DNA of 5,218 nt. It comes from Candidatus Elarobacter sp. Lineage in GTDB: Bacteria; Vulcanimicrobiota; Vulcanimicrobiia; Vulcanimicrobiales; Vulcanimicrobiaceae. Shown here one piece after another: positions 1 through 5,218 of this stretch. Each line of letters begins with the position of its first letter. Position 1 is the first letter of the stretch. Both the position numbers and the translations under genes were made by a program. The DNA lies in the NCBI GenBank assembly GCA_030150085.1, contig JASLGJ010000214.1, forward strand, positions 1 to 5,218, written 5' to 3'. The notes beneath the pieces are model-generated. The model made no database searches, had not been told where the DNA came from, and saw only the letters and a list, made by a program, of their open reading frames with translations.

Positions 1-195
1 GAAGACGCGCGTGCCGCGCGCCATCTCGCACATGGTGAAGATGCCCTCGCTGCGCTCGACCCCGGCTTCGGTCGCCTCGGCGAACAGCCGGTTGCGCTGC
101 AGGTACCAGACCTTGTTGGCGTCGTCGCCGCCGGCCGGCGCTTTCTCCGGCCGCAGGCGCGCGAAGCGCTCGATCGCCGGTCCCAAACCGCTCAT
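1..195 (-). CDS. Crp/Fnr-family transcriptional regulator, N-terminal part (runs off the left edge)
   Basis: The first 65 residues are present and the rest lies beyond the window. After a short N-terminal tail comes NKVWYLQRNRLFAEAT (residues 27-42), then a stretch ending in ARGTRVF (59-65). This resembles the start of the cyclic-nucleotide-binding-like beta-barrel of Crp/Fnr regulators, where an aromatic 'WYL...LF' helix leads into a 'G-x-x-(I/V)-F' strand. Members of the family are cytoplasmic dimers that sense a small molecule or redox state and bind DNA through a C-terminal helix-turn-helix, which is not visible here. The visible part has only one cysteine (C56), so it lacks the N-terminal cysteine cluster of oxygen-sensing Fnr; the ligand cannot be inferred. 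The ATG at 193-195 is secure against upstream extension, because an in-frame TAG lies four codons upstream. No clear Shine-Dalgarno precedes it. It follows the M16 peptidase gene after 45 bp on the same strand, so co-transcription is likely. The family call rests on a short N-terminal match only. Confidence 0.6.
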   Translation of the reverse strand, partial: MSGLGPAIERFARLRPEKAPAGGDDANKVWYLQRNRLFAEATEAGVERSEGIFTMCEMARGTRVF

Positions 196-240
196 GCCCG
201 GATGCTACCACGACGGGCGGCACCCGGGCTGTAATCGATC

Positions 241-2916
241 TTACCGGCCGCCGTAGCCGCCGGCCGGGCCCTGGACCACGCGGACCAGATCGCGCGGGCG
301 GATCCACTTGGCGAAGGCCGCGCGCAGGGTCTCGGGGGTGGCCTGGAGCTGGGCCCGGGCCTCGATCCGGTCCTGGTCCAGCGGGCGGCCGGTCGAGACG
401 TAGGCGAGTAGTTGGCCGGCTAGGCCGTCGTACGATTCCTGGCGCACCGGCAGCTCGCCGACCACCAGCGCCTTGGCCCGGGTGAGGCGGTCGGCGCCCA
501 GCGGCTTCTTCTGCAGCGAGGTGAGGTCGTCGACGACCAGCTTCGCGGCGCGGCCGACGTTCTGCGGGTCGGCGCCGTAGTTGACCGTGAACGAGCTGCG
601 GTTGTGCCCGCCGCTGAAGCTCGAGCCGACGGTGTAGGCGTAGCCGTGCAGCTCGCGCAGATCGTGGTAGAGCAGCGAGGCGTAGAAGCCGCCCGAGAGC
701 ACCGTGTTGGCCAGCTGCAGCACGGGGTAGTCGGGGTGGTTGTAGCCGATCGGGATCGTCTCGCCCAGCGTCACGTCGGACTGGATGCGCCCGGTGGCCG
801 GGACGAGCGCCTGCGCCGGCTTGTTGGGCGGCACCGCGGGCGGGAAGACGTCGGGCGCCGGGCCGCTGGCCTTCCAGCCGCCGAACGCGCTCTCGATCGC
901 GCCGCGCGCGTGCTCGGGCGTCACGTCGCCGACGACCACGATCGTGGTCAGGTCGGGCCGGTACGTGCTCGCGTAGAACGACTTCACGTCGTCGAGCGTC
1001 ACGCTGCCCGCGGTCTGCGGGGTGGCGGTGCGGCGCGACGGGTCGCCGGGCGGGTAGAGCGCGTCGGCCAGCGCGCGCTGCGCCTTGTAGTCGGGGCTCT
1101 TGACCGTGCCGGTCAGCGCGCCGACGGTCTGCTGCTTGACGATCGCGAAGGCCTGCTCGGGGAAGGCCGGGTGCAGCTCGTCGTCGGCCAGCAGCGCCAC
1201 GCCGCGGTCGAAGTTGCTCGACAGCACGTCCAGGCCGAAGCCCTTGCCGGCGCTCACCGTCGCGGCGATCTTGTCCAGCTCGGTCTGGTACGCGATGCGG
1301 TCGTAGGTGGTGGTGCCGTACGAGAACAGGCCGTCGACGATGCCGTCGATCCCGTCCTTGCCGGGCGGGTCCTGCATTCCCGAGTTGTTGAGAACCTCCC
1401 CGCGCACGACGACGGTCTTCGAGATCTGCGAGGGCACGACGACCAGCTTGATGCCGTTGGGCAGCGTCTGCAGCACCGGCTTGACGGTCTGCTCGGGCAC
1501 GCGCAGGTTCGAGAGCACGTTGCGCGCGAACGCGGGCAGCCCGGTGTGCTCGGTCGGCACGACCGTGTTGTCCTCGCCGCCGCGCCCGCCGAAGGCCGAG
1601 CCCGCGGCTTCCTTGGGGGTCGAGATCGCGACCGTCGCGGTCGCGTTGTCGAAGTACGTGCGCAGCACGCGGTTGACGTCGTCGGCGGTGACCTTCTGCA
1701 GGCCGGCCAGGTCGTCGTCGGGCGTGCGGTGCTCCACGGCCAGCGTCTGGCTCCAGGTCGAGGCCAGGCCGCTGATCGAGTTGAGCGCGAACTGGGCCTG
1801 CGCGACCTCGCGCTGCTTGGCGACCTCCACCAGCTCCGGCGGCAGGCCGGTCTGCTTGTAGCCTTCGATCACCGCTTTGACGTCGTTCACGGCCTGGTCG
1901 CCGGTGGTCGTCACCGGCACCGCCGAGCCGACCAGCGTCAGGCCCGCCTCGGGATAGGTCTGCGACTGCGCGAACGTCCCCAGCGCCTTGCCGCTGGCCT
2001 GCAGCTCGTAGAGCGCGCCGCGCTGGCTGCTCAGCACGTCGTTGAGGATCTGCGAGGCGAAGTAGTCGGGACTGGTGTAGCCCGGCACGCGGTACGCGAC
2101 GAAGGCCAGCGTGATCGGGTCGGAGCTGTTGTCGCGCAGCGTGGTCGGGGTGAGCGGGCGCAGCTTCACCGCCCGCCGCGCGGGCAGCTTGGCCGCCGGC
2201 AGGCTCGCGTAGAGCGCCTTCACCTTGGCGATCGTCGCCTGCGGGTCGACGTTGCCCGCGATCACGTAGATCGCGTTGTTGGGGTGGTACCACTTGGCGT
2301 AGAAGGCCTTGAGGTCGGGGGCCTGGATCTTCTTGAAGCTGTCGACCGTGCCCAGGCCGAAGTCGGCGTAGGGCGTGCCGGCCATGACGTGCTCGATGGC
2401 CTTCGCGTAGAGCCGGAAGGTCGCGCTGGAGTTGTCGCGCGTCACCTCCTGGGTGATCGCGCCGCGCTCCTGGTCCCACAGCTTCTGCGAGTCCAGCACG
2501 CCCGCCGCGCGCGAGCGCTCGAGGTTGAGCGCGATGTCGAGATCCTGCGAGGGCATCTCGAAGAAGTACTGCGTCATCTCGTTCTGCGTGTCCGCGTTGA
2601 ACGTGCCGCCCGTGATCGCGGTCGTGTCGGCGAACTGCGAGGCCGTGAGGCTCGTGCTGCCGCGGAAGAGCATGTGCTCCTGGGCGTGCGCCAAACCCGT
2701 GATCGGCTCGTCGTCGGCTCCGGCCAGGTAGTTCATCCAGGTCGAGACGACCGGGGCCAGGGTGTCGCGCAGAACGACGACCTGCATGCCGTTGGGCAGG
2801 GTGGCCCGGGTGACGTCGACCGAGCGGGCGGGCGTCTGAGCCCGGACCGGGAGCAGGGCGCCGGCCAGGAGCGCCGCGGCGAGGAGCGCCGCGAGCGGGC
2901 TGCGAGGACTTCTCAT
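241..2916 (-). CDS. Exported M16-family zinc metallopeptidase, two-domain (active N-half, degenerate C-half)
   Basis: This 891-residue protein is a probable extracytoplasmic zinc peptidase of the pitrilysin/insulinase clan (M16). It opens with a signal peptide: basic MRSPR, a hydrophobic core at residues 8-23 (Leu/Ala-rich), and a likely cleavage after VRA near residue 26. The inverted zinc motif HxxEH is H77-A-Q-E80-H81, and E157 (in TQEVTRD), 76 residues after H81, is the expected third zinc ligand. A Gly-rich linker at about 438-450 joins the second M16 half, which starts near LPNGIKLVVV. The HxxEH-equivalent there is GIVDG (525-529), so that half is non-catalytic, but it keeps the R-Y substrate-binding signature LRELHGYAY (R754, Y761). 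The total length suits two fused M16 units. The start is the only ATG/GTG/TTG codon that places the signal peptide at the N-terminus. The reading frame stays open for another 218 codons upstream, but that stretch is antisense to the neighbouring hydratase gene and has no peptidase character. No good Shine-Dalgarno lies next to the ATG. The substrate is unknown; M16 enzymes usually cleave small proteins and peptides. Confidence 0.93.
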   Translation of the reverse strand: MRSPRSPLAALLAAALLAGALLPVRAQTPARSVDVTRATLPNGMQVVVLRDTLAPVVSTWMNYLAGADDEPITGLAHAQEHMLFRGSTSLTASQFADTTAITGGTFNADTQNEMTQYFFEMPSQDLDIALNLERSRAAGVLDSQKLWDQERGAITQEVTRDNSSATFRLYAKAIEHVMAGTPYADFGLGTVDSFKKIQAPDLKAFYAKWYHPNNAIYVIAGNVDPQATIAKVKALYASLPAAKLPARRAVKLRPLTPTTLRDNSSDPITLAFVAYRVPGYTSPDYFASQILNDVLSSQRGALYELQASGKALGTFAQSQTYPEAGLTLVGSAVPVTTTGDQAVNDVKAVIEGYKQTGLPPELVEVAKQREVAQAQFALNSISGLASTWSQTLAVEHRTPDDDLAGLQKVTADDVNRVLRTYFDNATATVAISTPKEAAGSAFGGRGGEDNTVVPTEHTGLPAFARNVLSNLRVPEQTVKPVLQTLPNGIKLVVVPSQISKTVVVRGEVLNNSGMQDPPGKDGIDGIVDGLFSYGTTTYDRIAYQTELDKIAATVSAGKGFGLDVLSSNFDRGVALLADDELHPAFPEQAFAIVKQQTVGALTGTVKSPDYKAQRALADALYPPGDPSRRTATPQTAGSVTLDDVKSFYASTYRPDLTTIVVVGDVTPEHARGAIESAFGGWKASGPAPDVFPPAVPPNKPAQALVPATGRIQSDVTLGETIPIGYNHPDYPVLQLANTVLSGGFYASLLYHDLRELHGYAYTVGSSFSGGHNRSSFTVNYGADPQNVGRAAKLVVDDLTSLQKKPLGADRLTRAKALVVGELPVRQESYDGLAGQLLAYVSTGRPLDQDRIEARAQLQATPETLRAAFAKWIRPRDLVRVVQGPAGGYGGR
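2867..2893 (-). repeat. Short in-frame direct repeat in the signal-peptide coding region
   Basis: The 12-mer AGGAGCGCCGCG (plus-strand reading) occurs at 2867-2878 and again at 2882-2893, a period of 15 bp or five codons. It encodes the repeated Ala-Ala-Leu-Leu pattern of the hydrophobic core of the peptidase signal peptide. This fits in-frame duplication by slippage or simple codon bias in a Leu/Ala run. Gain or loss of a unit would change only the length of the hydrophobic core. Confidence 0.6.
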
Positions 2917-2932
2917 CCGCCAAGGTTCTGGA

Positions 2933-2947
2933 CCGGCGGGGCGCCGG
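2933..2947. repeat. Perfect hairpin in the peptidase 5' leader
   Basis: CCGGCG (2933-2938) and CGCCGG (2942-2947) are perfect inverted copies around a 3-nt GGG loop. In the minus-strand transcript this 6-bp GC stem would lie between a GGAGGG sequence (2948-2953) and the peptidase ATG, leaving 16 nt after the stem. It has no following T-run on either strand, so it is not an intrinsic terminator. An effect on translation initiation is possible but is inference. Confidence 0.45.
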
Positions 2948-2976
2948 CCCTCCGTATTCTTTGGTAGACACGGCCG

Positions 2977-3013
2977 ACGAGGCCGCCCCCCGGGGATCGT
3001 GGAACGAGGCCGC
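2977..3013. repeat. 10-bp direct repeat upstream of the hydratase gene
   Basis: ACGAGGCCGC occurs at 2977-2986 and 3004-3013, 27 bp apart start to start. The second copy contains the GAGG ribosome binding site of the hydratase gene, and the first is also part of the CGGCC/GGCCG inverted repeat. It could be an operator pair or a chance repeat in GC-rich DNA. Confidence 0.5.
3006..3009 (+). promoter_or_regulatory. Ribosome binding site supporting the GTG start of the hydratase gene
   Basis: GAGG lies 6 nt before the GTG at 3016, which is normal Shine-Dalgarno spacing. It supports GTG as the start; there is no ATG nearby, and the protein N-terminus begins where crotonase-family proteins normally do. 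Confidence 0.65.
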
Positions 3014-3015
3014 TC

Positions 3016-3797
3016 GTGTCCGAGCCCGTTTTGAGCCTGTCGCGCGAGGGTGGCCGCGCCCGCGTCACGCTGACCCGCCCCGCCGTCCGCAACGCCTTCA
3101 ACGCCGAGCTGATCGCCCGGCTGCGCGACGCCTTCGGCGAGCTGGGCGCCGATCCGGGCGTCCGGGTCGTGATCCTGGACGGCGCGGGCAAGACCTTCTG
3201 CGGCGGCGCCGACGTGAACTGGATGCGCGCCTCGCTGGAGCTGTCCGAGGACGAGAACGTGCGCGACGCCGAGGCCATGTCGGACATGTACCGGGCCATC
3301 AACGACTGCCCCAAGCCGGTGATCGCGCGCGTCCACGGCGGCGCGCTGGGCGGCGGGGCGGGGCTGTGCGCGGTCGCCGACGCGGTCGTCGCGGCGGAGG
3401 AGACGCTGTTCGGCTTCACCGAGACCAAGCTGGGCATCATCCCGGCCGTGATCTCGCCCTTCGTGCTGGCCAAGATCGGCGTCTCGCACGCGCGCCGGCT
3501 GTTCCTGACCGGCGAGCGCTTCGGCGCCCAGCGCGCGCAGGCCATCGGGCTGGTCCACGAGGTGGTGCACGCGGACGCGCTCGACGGCACGGTCGGCGCG
3601 ATCGCCGCGGAGCTCGAGAGCGCCGGGCCGGGCGCGGTCGCCGCGGCCAAGGCCCTGATCCGCAGCGTCGGCACGGCCTCGTACGAGGACTCGCGCGGGC
3701 TGACCGCGCGCGCGATCGCCAAGCAGCGCACCACCCCCGAGGGCCAGGAAGGCTTGCGCGCGTTCCTGGAGCGGCGCGCGGCGAGCTTGACCGCGCG

Positions 3798-3801
<4 letters not shown>
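3016..3801 (+). CDS. liuC: Enoyl-CoA hydratase/isomerase family protein, probable 3-methylglutaconyl-CoA hydratase (LiuC-like)
   Basis: This 261-residue protein, full length for the family, is a cytoplasmic crotonase. It probably hydrates 3-methylglutaconyl-CoA to HMG-CoA in leucine/isovalerate breakdown. The N-terminal strand RARVTLTRPAVRNAFNAEL (14-32) leads to the first oxyanion-hole segment FCGGADVNWM (61-70), where the 'GADxNWM' form is typical of LiuC-type enzymes. The second is GGALGGGAGL (108-117), followed by FTETKLGIIPAVISPFV (134-150), also close to LiuC. By alignment with rat enoyl-CoA hydratase, the second catalytic glutamate is kept (E136), while the first is glycine (G116), as I recall for bacterial LiuC-type proteins. 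Later segments such as RRLFLTGERF (160-169) and IGLVHEVV (177-184) are standard for the family. The start is a GTG with a well-placed GAGG. The stop codon overlaps the next gene's ATG by 4 bp, so the two are probably translationally coupled. The neighbouring carboxylase subunit strengthens the leucine assignment. A generic enoyl-CoA hydratase acting on another substrate remains possible. Confidence 0.85.

Positions 3802-5218
<1,417 letters not shown>

Larger units (their letters stand above)
2917..3015. promoter_or_regulatory. Divergent intergenic region between the M16 peptidase and hydratase genes
   Basis: These 99 bp separate two divergently read genes, so promoters for both should lie here. 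The only AT-richer patch is 2954-2970. On the plus strand it contains TATTCT (2955-2960), which fits a TANNNT -10 element, but no convincing -35 box sits 16-18 bp upstream. No good -10 was found for the minus strand. The region also holds a perfect hairpin (2933-2947), a second small inverted repeat CGGCC/GGCCG (2971-2975 and 2981-2985), a CCCCGGGG palindrome (2988-2995) and a 10-bp direct repeat. That promoters lie here is inferred from the gene layout; exact sites cannot be assigned. Confidence 0.5.

Noticed and set aside
196..229. Inverted repeat GCCCGG (196-201) / CCGGGC (224-229) between the peptidase and the regulator as a terminator
   Set aside because: The stem is only 6 bp with a 22-nt loop and no T-run follows on the minus strand, so it is weak as an intrinsic terminator and may be chance.
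196..240. Separate promoter for the regulator (TAGCAT close to its ATG, minus strand)
   Set aside because: No -35 element sits at proper spacing, and the 45-bp gap after a same-strand gene is better explained by co-transcription.
11..256. 81-codon plus-strand frame at the left edge
   Set aside because: It is antisense to the start of the regulator gene, and the minus-strand frame gives the recognisable Crp/Fnr-like N-terminus.
2955..2966. TTGGTA (2961-2966) as a -35 box for the hydratase gene
   Set aside because: The sequence 16-18 bp downstream is entirely G/C with no -10-like hexamer.
604..2967. 787-codon open frame on the plus strand
   Set aside because: It lies antisense to the M16 peptidase. 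Its product is dominated by Arg, Val, Gly, Asp and His with no recognisable domain, typical of an antisense frame in very GC-rich coding DNA.
2917..3570. Upstream in-frame extension of the M16 peptidase (218 extra codons)
   Set aside because: The stretch is antisense to the hydratase gene, is rich in Arg/Ala/Gly/Asp as expected of a GC-rich shadow frame, and would bury a clear signal peptide in the middle of the protein.

Overview
This is a very GC-rich bacterial window, with third codon positions almost always G or C. It carries four protein-coding genes in two divergent transcription units that meet at a junction of about 100 bp (2917-3015). Two genes are complete: an exported M16 zinc peptidase and a crotonase-family hydratase. 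Two run off the window edges: a Crp/Fnr-type regulator on the left and a biotin-carboxylase-bearing acyl-CoA carboxylase subunit on the right. The sequence does not fix the organism. The M16 subtype and extreme GC content would fit an uncultured GC-rich soil lineage such as Candidatus Eremiobacterota, but an actinobacterial or proteobacterial origin cannot be excluded.

Left unit (minus strand, read from 2916 towards 1). A signal-peptide-bearing two-domain M16 metallopeptidase (241-2916) has an intact zinc site in its N-terminal half and a degenerate one in its C-terminal half. After 45 bp comes the N-terminal part of a probable Crp/Fnr regulator (1-195). The short gap and shared direction suggest co-transcription.

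Right unit (plus strand). A probable 3-methylglutaconyl-CoA hydratase (LiuC-like, 3016-3801) overlaps by 4 bp (ATGA) with a biotin carboxylase subunit (3798 to beyond 5218) that keeps every catalytic residue checked. The pair points to leucine/isovalerate catabolism. A 3-methylcrotonyl-CoA carboxylase alpha subunit (LiuD/MccA) would make 3-methylglutaconyl-CoA, and LiuC would hydrate it to HMG-CoA. The carboxylase assignment is inferred, because the biotinyl domain lies outside the window.

The junction is the only substantial non-coding stretch. It holds one AT-richer patch, a compact perfect hairpin, a Shine-Dalgarno-like GGAGGG set unusually far from the peptidase start, and a 10-bp direct repeat whose second copy covers the hydratase ribosome binding site. 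I found no RNA genes, insertion sequences, CRISPR arrays or clear terminators, and no sign of a new multi-gene system. The window looks like ordinary metabolic and housekeeping DNA with a few regulatory details worth checking.
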